Assembly: GCA_038849025.1 (NCBI GenBank)
Contig: JAWCNE010000030.1
Span: 1 to 19,924, forward strand
Origin: WUQU01 sp038849025
GTDB taxonomy: Archaea > Thermoproteota > Bathyarchaeia > Bathyarchaeales > Bathycorpusculaceae
Reading direction: 5' to 3'
DNA length: 19,924 nucleotides
Shown here piece by piece: positions 13,730 to 19,924 of this stretch. The notes below the pieces were generated by a model that searched no databases, was not told the DNA's origin, and was given only the letters and a program-made list of their open reading frames with translations. Position numbers and translations under genes: made by a program. Numbering within the stretch: the stretch's first letter is position 1; every line of letters begins with the position of its first letter.

Positions 13730-13912
13730 CTGTTAATAACGTTTAACAGAATTATGATCGGCAGATATTTGCCGGTAATTTTGTGCGCCGATCCCGCCCG
13801 GAGCACTCCAAATCTGCCTGCTTCAGCAGAAAGAAGCCAGAAACGGGCTTGTTTGCCCACTGGCTTTCGGGACCGTCCTGGGACCGTCCCAAATACATTG
13901 CGAGGACCGTCC
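13730..13912. repeat. Dense palindrome cluster (hairpin array)
   Basis: Seven palindromes in 183 bases: CTGTTAA/TTAACAG (13730-13749); GATCGGC/GCCGATC (13756-13793) enclosing GGCAGATATTTGCC (13760-13773); CTGC/GCAG (13818-13829); AAGCCAG/CTGGCTT (13834-13866) with inner GGGC/GCCC; and three copies of GGACCGTCC (13870, 13881, 13904). The stretch is G/C-richer than its flanks. No convincing coding frame. It could be a mobile-element end, a conjugation or replication site, a structured RNA or an operator array. Confidence 0.6.
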
Positions 13913-13913
13913 T

Positions 13914-14072
13914 ATGGCCGGAGACAGGATAAAACAGTTAAAAAGACGGGTTGAAGAGCAAGCTAGGGCTTTGGGTTCTTTAGCTTCAAGCATGGAAGGC
14001 GAGGATAGGCTTGGAGAGCTGGTGAGGCGTGTGGAGAAGCCTTGTGAAGCCTTAAGCTCTTTAGCTGTTTAA
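13914..14072 (+). CDS. 52-residue helical small ORF, unknown
   Basis: ATG 13914 follows directly after the third GGACCGTCC palindrome. The product is charged and alpha-helical (DRIKQLKRRVEEQARALGS, then EGEDRLGELVRRVEK), resembling a short coiled coil. No Shine-Dalgarno is obvious. It runs in the same frame into the CBS-like tail after one TAA, so it may be part of a decayed or recombined gene rather than an independent one. Confidence 0.42.
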   Translation: MAGDRIKQLKRRVEEQARALGSLASSMEGEDRLGELVRRVEKPCEALSSLAV

Positions 14073-14141
14073 AGCAGGCTGGTAGGCATTATCACAGCCA
14101 GTGACCTCGTGGAAGCCTACACACGCGGAAAAGTAAAATAA
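14073..14141 (+). pseudogene. C-terminal fragment of a CBS-domain protein
   Basis: 22 codons directly after TAA 14070-14072 read SRLVGIITASDLVEAYTRGK and two more residues before TAA. GxLVGIITxxDL is the end of a CBS domain; the rest of the domain is absent upstream. It is best explained as the surviving tail of a deleted gene. Confidence 0.6.
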
Positions 14142-14181
14142 CAGAGCTTTCACTAATACTCTTTTACAAAATTTAATTTTA

Positions 14182-14266
14182 TCGGCTCCTAAATGCCGAG
14201 TTATTGAAGTAGCATTATTTTGAAACAGAAAACCTCTGTCTAAAAATGTCGGTTATTGGGAGCCGA
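14182..14266. repeat. Inverted repeat upstream of the Fae-Hps gene
   Basis: TCGGCTCC (14182-14189) and GGAGCCGA (14259-14266) are perfect 8-bp inverted copies. Between them lies a small hairpin ACAGA-aaacc-TCTGT (14225-14239), plus a diverged direct repeat (AAATGCCGAGTTATTG near 14191 and AAATGTCGGTTATTG near 14243). The block ends 21 nt before the TATA box of the Fae-Hps gene, a natural place for an operator. The remainder of 14142-14331 shows only the promoter. Confidence 0.5.
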
Positions 14267-14287
14267 AGCCCACCATTTATCCGACAC

Positions 14288-14297
14288 ATTTAAATAA
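14288..14297 (+). promoter_or_regulatory. TATA box of the Fae-Hps gene
   Basis: ATTTAAATAA lies 35-44 nt before ATG 14332, predicting transcription start near 14320 and a leader of about 12 nt that includes GGTG (14321-14324) as a weak ribosome site. Confidence 0.6.
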
Positions 14298-14331
14298 TTC
14301 TTCGAATAGAGATTGCTAATGGTGCAGTTAA

Positions 14332-15789
14332 ATGTCGGAAAAGAACTTTAAAAAGCCTGAAACTAGAGAAGAGTTCCTCAAGATATTGACGGAGGCTGCG
14401 AGAAAAGAGGCTGAAGCCCGCAGTGTTTTGCTGGGCAGATTGGCTAAGCCTACAATTTCAGGCACAGCCAAGTTATTAAATGTGCATAGAGATACTCTTT
14501 ATTCGTGGCTTAAGGAGTTTAATGTCGACTTTAAGGATGTTGTTGAAGGCTTATCCGTTGCAAGATTGTCGGAGGCTGTCGAGCTTTCTAAGAAATATAC
14601 TTATTTGATAGGAGAGGCGCTTGTCGGAGAAGGAAATGACGTCGCCCATATAGACCTCTTAATAGGCGACAAAGAAGGGCCGGTGGGTGAAGCATTCGCA
14701 AATGGCTTAGCTCACCTCTCCATGGGGCATACGCCGCTTTTGGCAGTTATAAGGCCTAATCTTCCGCCTAAGCCGCATACGTTGCTTGTGCCAAAAGTAA
14801 CTGTCAAGAACTTGGAAGATGCCAACAAGGTTTTTGGTCCAGCGCAAGCAGCTGTTGCCAAAGCCATTGCGGACGCCGTCGAGGAAGGCATAATTCCGAA
14901 AGACAAAGTTGATGATTGGGTGGTGGTTTGCAGCGTTTTCGTCCACCCAGAGGCAAACGATTATCGTAAAATATACCATTATAATTATAGTGCAACAAAA
15001 CTAGCTCTCAAAAGGGCTATGGCAAAGTATCCGTCGCTGGAAAAGGTTTTCTACGATAAAGATAGGGCGAAGCATCCAATGATGGGTTTCAGAGTGCCCC
15101 GCTTATGGAGACCGCCATACTTGCAGATTTCGCTTGACATACCTGACTTTGAAAGAACTAAGAAGATTTTAGCGCAGATTCCCAGAAGTGACAGAATAAT
15201 ATTGGAGGCGGGGACGCCGCTCATAAAACGGTACGGAACAAAGGTTATAAGTGACTTGAGGGAAGTGGCGAGAGATGTATTCTTTATGGCGGATTTAAAA
15301 ACTCTTGATGTCGGAAAAGTTGAGGTGGACATAGCCTATGAGGAAACAGCCGACGCTGTTATTGCCGCGGGACTGGCGCCTACAGAAACCCTTGACGCCT
15401 TCATCTACGAGGCAAAAAGGCTTGGAATATACGCTGCAGTTGACATGCTTAACGTTGAAAACCCCATTGAAAAACTTAAAACCCTAAGAGAATTTCCAGA
15501 CATCGTTATCATCCACAGAGGAATAGACCAAGAAACTGGAAGAACCATTGGTTTAGAACTCATCAGAGATCTTAGACAAACTTTCAAAGACAAGAAATTC
15601 CTAATAGCCGTAGCAGGCGGAATAATCCCTGAAACGGCAAAAGAAGCTTTAGAGAAAGGCGCCGACATTATTGTTGTCGGAAGGTACATAACACAGTCCA
15701 GAGACGTAGAGCGGTCTGTAAGGGAGTTTTTGGAGTTAACACCTGAAATGCGGGAAGACATAGACGTACACAGAGTTCACGTAGAATAA
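14332..15789 (+). CDS. fae-hps: HTH-fused formaldehyde-activating enzyme / 3-hexulose-6-phosphate synthase (Fae-Hps)
   Basis: 485 residues in three parts. Residues about 12-80 are an extra domain with a helix-turn-helix (TISGTAKLLNVHRDTLYSWL, 41-60). Residues about 90-255 are Fae (YLIGEALVGEGNDVAHIDLL with catalytic His106, then GLAHLSMGHTPLLAVIRPNL), which condenses formaldehyde with tetrahydromethanopterin. Residues about 264-475 are Hps (LQISLDIPDFERTK, ADLKTLDVGKVEVDIAY, VIIHRGIDQ, AVAGGI), the aldolase joining formaldehyde and ribulose-5-phosphate to hexulose-6-phosphate. Archaeal Fae-Hps fusions are usually near 390 residues, so the first 90 are additional. No internal start with a ribosome site is seen before the Fae domain. 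Roles: pentose synthesis in reverse and formaldehyde handling; cytosolic. Confidence 0.94.
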   Translation: MSEKNFKKPETREEFLKILTEAARKEAEARSVLLGRLAKPTISGTAKLLNVHRDTLYSWLKEFNVDFKDVVEGLSVARLSEAVELSKKYTYLIGEALVGEGNDVAHIDLLIGDKEGPVGEAFANGLAHLSMGHTPLLAVIRPNLPPKPHTLLVPKVTVKNLEDANKVFGPAQAAVAKAIADAVEEGIIPKDKVDDWVVVCSVFVHPEANDYRKIYHYNYSATKLALKRAMAKYPSLEKVFYDKDRAKHPMMGFRVPRLWRPPYLQISLDIPDFERTKKILAQIPRSDRIILEAGTPLIKRYGTKVISDLREVARDVFFMADLKTLDVGKVEVDIAYEETADAVIAAGLAPTETLDAFIYEAKRLGIYAAVDMLNVENPIEKLKTLREFPDIVIIHRGIDQETGRTIGLELIRDLRQTFKDKKFLIAVAGGIIPETAKEALEKGADIIVVGRYITQSRDVERSVREFLELTPEMREDIDVHRVHVE

Positions 15790-15822
15790 ACCTAATGCTG
15801 CAGCGCATACCCCTCAAACAAT

Positions 15823-17010
15823 TTAGGAGGAAAGCCGAAAAGCAACATACGCCAAAAAGAAAGTTGCACCAGACAGAAAGAATACAGGTATAAAGCCGAA
15901 TGTCTGAGCTGTAAACGGGCCTAGAAAGGCTCCTCCTGCTCCACCTAGACTCACAAGTACATCGAATAATCCTGCCTTTCCCGCGGGTATAAGCTCCATG
16001 GATAGGGAAAGAGTATAAACGTGGTATAAGGCGTAAGCAAAGCCCATTAAAGCCAAAACCAAAGCAGCCAAGATTGCTGTGTGAAGGCCTATTATGGTTA
16101 AGGCCGCCAGCATAAACGTTAGGATGCTTCTGGATAAAACGATTTTTCTTAGACGCATTTTCTCTTCTTGTGGTTCAAGCCTGTTACTGGCCAAAAAATA
16201 TCCCGCTATCCCCGCACTTGAGTTTAAAACGTAAACTGCAAACACCAAGCTCGTGGCGAGATGCAAAGTATTATAAAAGAAGACGGGCAATGGTGTAAAC
16301 AGTGTGCTTGTAGCTAGTGAGAAAAGAACTAGCCCGCCGCAAAAAGCGTAGATGTTTTCCTTTGTGAGGCTTTCGCTGGGTGAAAATCCATCTAAAATCT
16401 TTGAAGCTATGGTTAAGCCTTTGTAGGTGAAGTCTACGCTTTTTTCTATCCCTACTAATCCTCTTTCAAAAATTAAGAGAGGGTCTACAACCAAAAATAA
16501 AGAAAGAATAAAGGCTAGAAAATTCAAGCCGCTGCAAATTAACAGTGTCGTGTTTGGGTTAAACCCTACAAATGAGACAAAAGTTCCTAAAATTAGTCCT
16601 ACAAACCAGCCTATCTCGGTGAACCATTCATAAAGAGCAAAGGCTTTTTCCCATTCCTCCCGAGAGTAGAGCTCAGCTATTAGCACGTTTTTGGGGGCTT
16701 CGTGGGCGACGTGGAAAACAGCCATAATTAGGTAGAGAATGATGAGCAAACTTATGCTGTTTGCAAGAGTGAAGAGGTAAAGTAGGGCAGAAGAAGATAA
16801 AAATGAAATTAGGATGTAGCGTTTATACCGTTTTGTTTTGTCACAGATGTAACCCCAAAAGAATGATGATGGAATAGCTAGAAACAAAGCGGTGGACGTC
16901 ATCACTCCTATGTCAAGCAAAGATCCGCCGATACTCACAACATATAAGGGGAGAAAGATTGAAACTATGCCAAACGCCATCTCGTGGAAGAAGAATCCCA
17001 GCCGCCACAT
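15823..17010 (-). CDS. Major facilitator superfamily (MFS) transporter
   Basis: 395 residues with about 12 hydrophobic segments. The loop after TM2 has a degenerate MFS signature (GYICDKTKRYKRYI, about 53-66). The central loop (about 175-215) joins two six-helix halves. It belongs to the broad drug/sugar/nucleoside-like MFS group; the substrate is unknown. ATG 17010 begins directly before the first helix (MWRLGFFFHEM). It converges with Fae-Hps (33-nt gap) and diverges from S6e. It is not closely similar to the other MFS protein in this window. Confidence 0.87.
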   Translation of the reverse strand: MWRLGFFFHEMAFGIVSIFLPLYVVSIGGSLLDIGVMTSTALFLAIPSSFFWGYICDKTKRYKRYILISFLSSSALLYLFTLANSISLLIILYLIMAVFHVAHEAPKNVLIAELYSREEWEKAFALYEWFTEIGWFVGLILGTFVSFVGFNPNTTLLICSGLNFLAFILSLFLVVDPLLIFERGLVGIEKSVDFTYKGLTIASKILDGFSPSESLTKENIYAFCGGLVLFSLATSTLFTPLPVFFYNTLHLATSLVFAVYVLNSSAGIAGYFLASNRLEPQEEKMRLRKIVLSRSILTFMLAALTIIGLHTAILAALVLALMGFAYALYHVYTLSLSMELIPAGKAGLFDVLVSLGGAGGAFLGPFTAQTFGFIPVFFLSGATFFLAYVAFRLSS

Positions 17011-17063
17011 AACCCGAAACCCACTGAATTGTCAGATTAAAACTTTTGCTTGACGAAATCAAA

Positions 17064-17072
17064 GTTTTATAC
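17064..17072 (+). promoter_or_regulatory. TATA box of rps6e
   Basis: GTTTTATAC lies about 70 nt upstream of ATG 17140, in the 129-base divergent region shared with the MFS gene. AAGGTG (17130-17135) then serves as the ribosome site. Confidence 0.45.
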
Positions 17073-17139
17073 AAGGTTTTCATAACCCTTAATAGTTAGA
17101 GATTAAAATTTCATACTCTCCACTAGGAAGTAAGGTGCC

Positions 17140-17547
17140 ATGGCTAAATTCAAGATAATAGTGTCAGATCCCGAAGAAGGAACTTCAAAAACAGTTGAGT
17201 TAGAAGAAGCGCGTGCAACCCCATTGATTGGAAAAAAGATAGGTGACACGATAGATGGAACAATATTGGGTTTGCAAGGCTGCAAAGTGCAAATAACAGG
17301 CGGATCAGACAAAGATGGGTTTCCAATGAGGCCTAATGTTCATGGAGGCGTACGAAGAAGTGTGGTGCTAAGTGGTGGAGTTGGATTTAATCCGGAAAAT
17401 AAAGGGGAGAGAAGAAGGAAAAAAGTTCGTGGAAATATAATAACAGATGAGATAGTTCAAATCAATATGAAGATAGTTGAAAAACCAAAAGGAAAGAAGC
17501 CGGAAGAACAAGAAGAAAAAGCTCAAATTGAACAAGAAAAAAGCTAA
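17140..17547 (+). CDS. rps6e: Small-subunit ribosomal protein S6e
   Basis: A 135-residue archaeal S6e. Family blocks: MAKFKIIVSDPEEG, LIGKKIGDTIDG, LQGCKVQITGGSDKDGFPMRPNVHG, and the basic RRKKVRGNIITDEIVQINMK. The C-terminal 20 residues are a Lys/Glu/Gln tail (KGKKPEEQEEKAQIEQEK) more extended than the minimum S6e core. AAGGTG lies 4 nt before ATG. It heads a cluster with aIF2-gamma and Rpo7 that is conserved in archaea. A T-rich stretch (17553-17570) after the stop may terminate part of the transcripts. Confidence 0.97.
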   Translation: MAKFKIIVSDPEEGTSKTVELEEARATPLIGKKIGDTIDGTILGLQGCKVQITGGSDKDGFPMRPNVHGGVRRSVVLSGGVGFNPENKGERRRKKVRGNIITDEIVQINMKIVEKPKGKKPEEQEEKAQIEQEKS

Positions 17548-17694
17548 CTCTGTCTTTGTTTTTGCAGGTGTTGCAACAGATTAATTTAAAAAGCACAGTA
17601 GTAATGATTTGTGTGAGCCCTAGACATTTTATGTGCAGAAGCATTAAGCTTAATTTGAACGTTAATTATTAAGTGCTTTAAAGGCGGTAAAATA

Positions 17695-18939
17695 ATGAGT
17701 GAAAAGGTCTCATTGCCACGACAACCTGAAATAAACATCGGAACTATAGGGCATGTGGATCATGGCAAGACAACTTTAGTGCAAGCGTTAACTGGAGTTT
17801 GGGCTTCAAGACACAGCGAGGAGTTAAAGAGGGGAATAACAATAAAGTTGGGCTATGCTGACATGCCCGTCTACAAGTGCCCAAAATGCGAACCGCCGAG
17901 AAGCTATTCAAACAAACCGGTTTGCCCATACTGCGGCTCTGAAACCACCTTCCTCAGGGCCATAAGCTTTGTGGATGCCCCTGGTCATGAAGCGTTGATG
18001 GCAACAATGCTATCTGGGGCGGCTATAATGGATGGTGCAATACTTGTAATAGCAGCAGATGAGCCTTGCCCTCAGCCGCAAACCAGGGAACATTTAGCTG
18101 CAGCCGAAATTATTGGGATAAGAAAAATCATCATAGCGCAGAACAAAATTGATATTGTCAGCGAGGAAAGAGCACGCAAAAGTTATGAGGAAATTAAAAA
18201 CTTTGTTAAGGGGACAGTTGCTGAAAATGCGCCGATAATTCCTGTTTCAGCGCAACGCGCCGTAAATATGGATACGTTAATTCAGGCGATGGAAGAGTTT
18301 ATTCCAACTCCAGAAAGAGACAAAACGAAGCCCCCATTAATGTACATTGTCCGTTCATTTGATGTTAACAAACCAGGTACCCCTGTTGAAAATCTTGAGG
18401 GAGGAGTTATCGGCGGCACAATTTTGCAAGGAACCTTCGCTGTTAAAGATGAAATAGAGATTCGTCCAGGAATAAGCTTAGGAGAGGAGGGGAAAAGCGT
18501 TTACAAGCCTCTATTCACTGAAATTGTAAGTTTACAAGCAGGCGGGAGAGATGTGAAGGAAGCCCATTGCGGCGGCTTAGTGGGAGTTGGAACTCTTTTA
18601 GATCCATCCCTTTCGAAAGCAGATGGGTTAACTGGAAACATTGTTGGAAAGAAGGATACGTTGCCGCCAGTTTTAACAGAATTAAACTTGGAAACTCATA
18701 TTTTGGAGCGGGCTGTGGGAACAAAAGAGCTTGCGAAGGTTGAAACTATAAACAAAGACGAAAATTTACTATTGCATGTGGGAGCCGCCATAACTATTGG
18801 AAAAGTTATTTCCTTAAAAAATAATGCAGCAACTCTCAAGCTTACAAGACCAGTGTGTGCATTAACCGGCTCAAGAGTTGCACTTAGCAGGAAAATTTCA
18901 GGAAGATGGAGACTAATAGGATACGGAATGATAAAATAA
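17695..18939 (+). CDS. eif2g: Translation initiation factor aIF2 subunit gamma
   Basis: A 414-residue GTPase of the ternary complex that carries initiator Met-tRNA to the 30S subunit. G1 GHVDHGKT (19-26), the switch I RGITI (about 46-50), a zinc knuckle with Cys62, Cys65, Cys77 and Cys80 (CPKC...CPYC), G3 DAPGHE, G4 NKID, and G5 PVSAQR are all present. Domains II and III follow (from VRSFDVNKPG). Length is normal. The upstream 147 nt hold TATA-like ATTTAAAAA (about 17584-17592), and GGCGGT sits just before the start, so the gene may have its own promoter besides readthrough from S6e. Confidence 0.98.
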   Translation: MSEKVSLPRQPEINIGTIGHVDHGKTTLVQALTGVWASRHSEELKRGITIKLGYADMPVYKCPKCEPPRSYSNKPVCPYCGSETTFLRAISFVDAPGHEALMATMLSGAAIMDGAILVIAADEPCPQPQTREHLAAAEIIGIRKIIIAQNKIDIVSEERARKSYEEIKNFVKGTVAENAPIIPVSAQRAVNMDTLIQAMEEFIPTPERDKTKPPLMYIVRSFDVNKPGTPVENLEGGVIGGTILQGTFAVKDEIEIRPGISLGEEGKSVYKPLFTEIVSLQAGGRDVKEAHCGGLVGVGTLLDPSLSKADGLTGNIVGKKDTLPPVLTELNLETHILERAVGTKELAKVETINKDENLLLHVGAAITIGKVISLKNNAATLKLTRPVCALTGSRVALSRKISGRWRLIGYGMIK

Positions 18940-18940
18940 T

Positions 18941-19366
18941 ATGTTAGAAGCGTCTGACTTTAAAAGGGAGAAGTTGAAGGTGATTCTGGATTCAAATGCT
19001 CTATTTGTTCCTTTTCAGTTTAGGATCGATATTTTTGAAGAATTAAAAACGCTTTTGAAAAGAAATTTTGAACTTATTCTACTTTCGCCAGTCAAGAGGG
19101 AACTTGAAAAAATTGTGAAGGAAGGTTCACCGAAAATGATGAAGGAAGCCTCTTATGCTTTAAAACTGGCTGAAAAATGCAAGCTGGTCGAAATAAATAT
19201 AGAAATGGCAAGTTCCCCAGATGATGCTATTTTTTATATGGCGCGTGAATGGAAATGCCCAGTTTTTACCAATGACAGAGGGCTTAAGAAGAGGTTAAGA
19301 GATATAAGTGTGCCGGTTATTTATGTGAGGCAAAAGTCGCGCCTTGAAATTGACGGGAGGATATAA
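18941..19366 (+). CDS. PIN-domain protein, Fcf1/Utp23-like (VapC9-type)
   Basis: A 141-residue single PIN domain. Acidic metal-site residues can be placed: Asp17 (ILDSNAL), Glu54 (VKRELEKI), Asp94/95 (SSPDDAIF) and Asp112 (TNDRGLKKRL). It is a putative Mg/Mn-dependent ribonuclease. Relatives sit between aIF2-gamma and Rpo7 in many archaea without an antitoxin partner, and eukaryotic Fcf1/Utp24 cleaves pre-rRNA, so rRNA processing is more likely than a toxin role. ATG 18941 lies 2 nt after the aIF2-gamma stop, so it is coupled. Confidence 0.92.
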   Translation: MLEASDFKREKLKVILDSNALFVPFQFRIDIFEELKTLLKRNFELILLSPVKRELEKIVKEGSPKMMKEASYALKLAEKCKLVEINIEMASSPDDAIFYMAREWKCPVFTNDRGLKKRLRDISVPVIYVRQKSRLEIDGRI

Positions 19367-19370
19367 CACA

Positions 19371-19924
19371 TTGTTTAAACTTGTAACAATGGAAGACACG
19401 ATCCGCATCCCTCCTGAAACCTTTGGTAACCCATTAGAGGCTGTGGGATATCAGCAAGTTAAGGCAAAATATGAGGGTATAGTTGACGAGACGCTAGGCT
19501 ACGTTGTAGCCGTGACTGATGTCAAAGTAAGCCCTGTTGGCAAGATAATTCCAGGCGACGGAGCCACCTATCATAAAGTAACCTTTTCACTATTAACATT
19601 CTATCCTATGCTCCAAGAAGTAATTGAAGGCGAAGTGGTTGAGATCGCCGATTTTGGAGCTTTTGTTCGTGTTGGGCCAGTTGACGCGCTGCTTCACGTA
19701 TCTCAGTTGATGGACGACTTTATATCCTACGACGAAAAACAGGGAGTACTGTTGGGCAAAGAAACAAACAGGAAGTTAACAACCGGAGATAAAATGCGCA
19801 TTCGAATAACTGCGGTTTCCCTTGGCCGAGCAGGAGGCTCAGCAAAGATAGGTGTGACAGCAAGACAACCCTTCTTAGGTAAGCTTGAATGGATTGAAGA
19901 AGAACTGCATAAAACAAAGGAATC
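19371..19924 (+). CDS. rpo7: DNA-directed RNA polymerase subunit Rpo7 (E'), cut at right edge
   Basis: Stalk subunit of archaeal RNA polymerase, partner of Rpo4. TTG 19371 starts FKLVTMEDTIRIPPETFG as in homologues, with GGGAGG about 10 nt upstream; the next in-frame ATG (19389) would cut into the first strand. An RNP-like tip domain (to about 80) is followed by an S1/OB domain (about 83-180: EVVEGEVVEIADFGAFVRVG, DALLHVSQ) and the ending TARQPFLGKLEWIEE. 184 codons are present without a stop, so only the last residues are missing. It begins 4 nt after the PIN gene stop. Confidence 0.96.
   Translation, partial: MFKLVTMEDTIRIPPETFGNPLEAVGYQQVKAKYEGIVDETLGYVVAVTDVKVSPVGKIIPGDGATYHKVTFSLLTFYPMLQEVIEGEVVEIADFGAFVRVGPVDALLHVSQLMDDFISYDEKQGVLLGKETNRKLTTGDKMRIRITAVSLGRAGGSAKIGVTARQPFLGKLEWIEEELHKTKE

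Noticed and set aside
13786..13806. Weak resemblance of GATCCCGCCCGGAGC to the tRNA-Ser 3' end, as a possible right attachment site
   Set aside because: Only partial identity with gaps and no T-loop copy. Not enough to call an att site.
13754..13954. Plus-strand 66-codon frame across the palindromes
   Set aside because: Its composition follows the hairpins, with no domain or ribosome site. The region is better described as a palindrome cluster.
18941..19366. PIN-domain protein as a VapC toxin of a toxin-antitoxin pair
   Set aside because: No antitoxin-like gene is adjacent, and it is embedded in a conserved translation/transcription cluster.
1..19924. CRISPR arrays, rRNA genes, IS elements with terminal repeats
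   Set aside because: No regularly spaced repeats, rRNA-like sequence or complete transposase with flanking inverted repeats was seen by eye.

Overview
The window is from an archaeal chromosome. Eight markers show this: ribosomal proteins L14e and S6e, initiation factor aIF2-gamma, RNA polymerase subunit Rpo7/E', the pseudouridine synthase Cbf5, a short archaeal-type PurA, a tRNA-Ser with an intron, and TATA boxes with short leaders. A cbf5 intron of the bulge-helix-bulge type and a Fae-Hps fusion fit a TACK archaeon, most likely Bathyarchaeia. That lineage assignment is inference; no 16S gene is present.

Layout. 1-4842 is all on the minus strand: the N-terminal part of a membrane-anchored HtrA-like protease, an MFS transporter, adenylosuccinate synthetase, an 86-codon Sm-like protein preceded by a 45-residue four-cysteine protein, a metallophosphoesterase and a 3-methyladenine DNA glycosylase. 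5106-6880 (plus) holds a Mth938-like protein and an M20 peptidase, which converges on a membrane-anchored coiled-coil protein. 7844-9827 (plus) is a translation and RNA-modification cluster: L14e, Cbf5 and a small-domain methyltransferase. The cbf5 frame is broken by a stop, but a 20-nt insert inside a textbook BHB motif restores the whole gene, including the catalytic Asp codon, when removed.

10123-10228 is an intron-containing tRNA-Ser(GGA). Next to its 3' end starts a minus-strand block (10257-about 13020) that looks like a small integrated element. It has a zinc-ribbon tyrosine recombinase, an unknown 158-residue protein, a possible ribbon-helix-helix protein with a likely frameshift, a Cys-rich small protein and a short frame broken by TAA. 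13030-14330 is a scar-like zone: the C-terminal part of a PRC-barrel gene, an HTH regulator, a dense run of palindromes, a 52-residue helical ORF, a CBS-domain tail and another inverted repeat.

14332-15789 encodes a formaldehyde-activating enzyme / hexulose-6-phosphate synthase fusion with an extra N-terminal helix-turn-helix domain. A second MFS transporter follows on the minus strand. The window closes with the information-processing cluster S6e, aIF2-gamma, a PIN-domain protein and Rpo7 (cut by the window end). The best leads are the cbf5 micro-intron, the HTH-Fae-Hps architecture and the tRNA-linked element with its palindromic neighbour.
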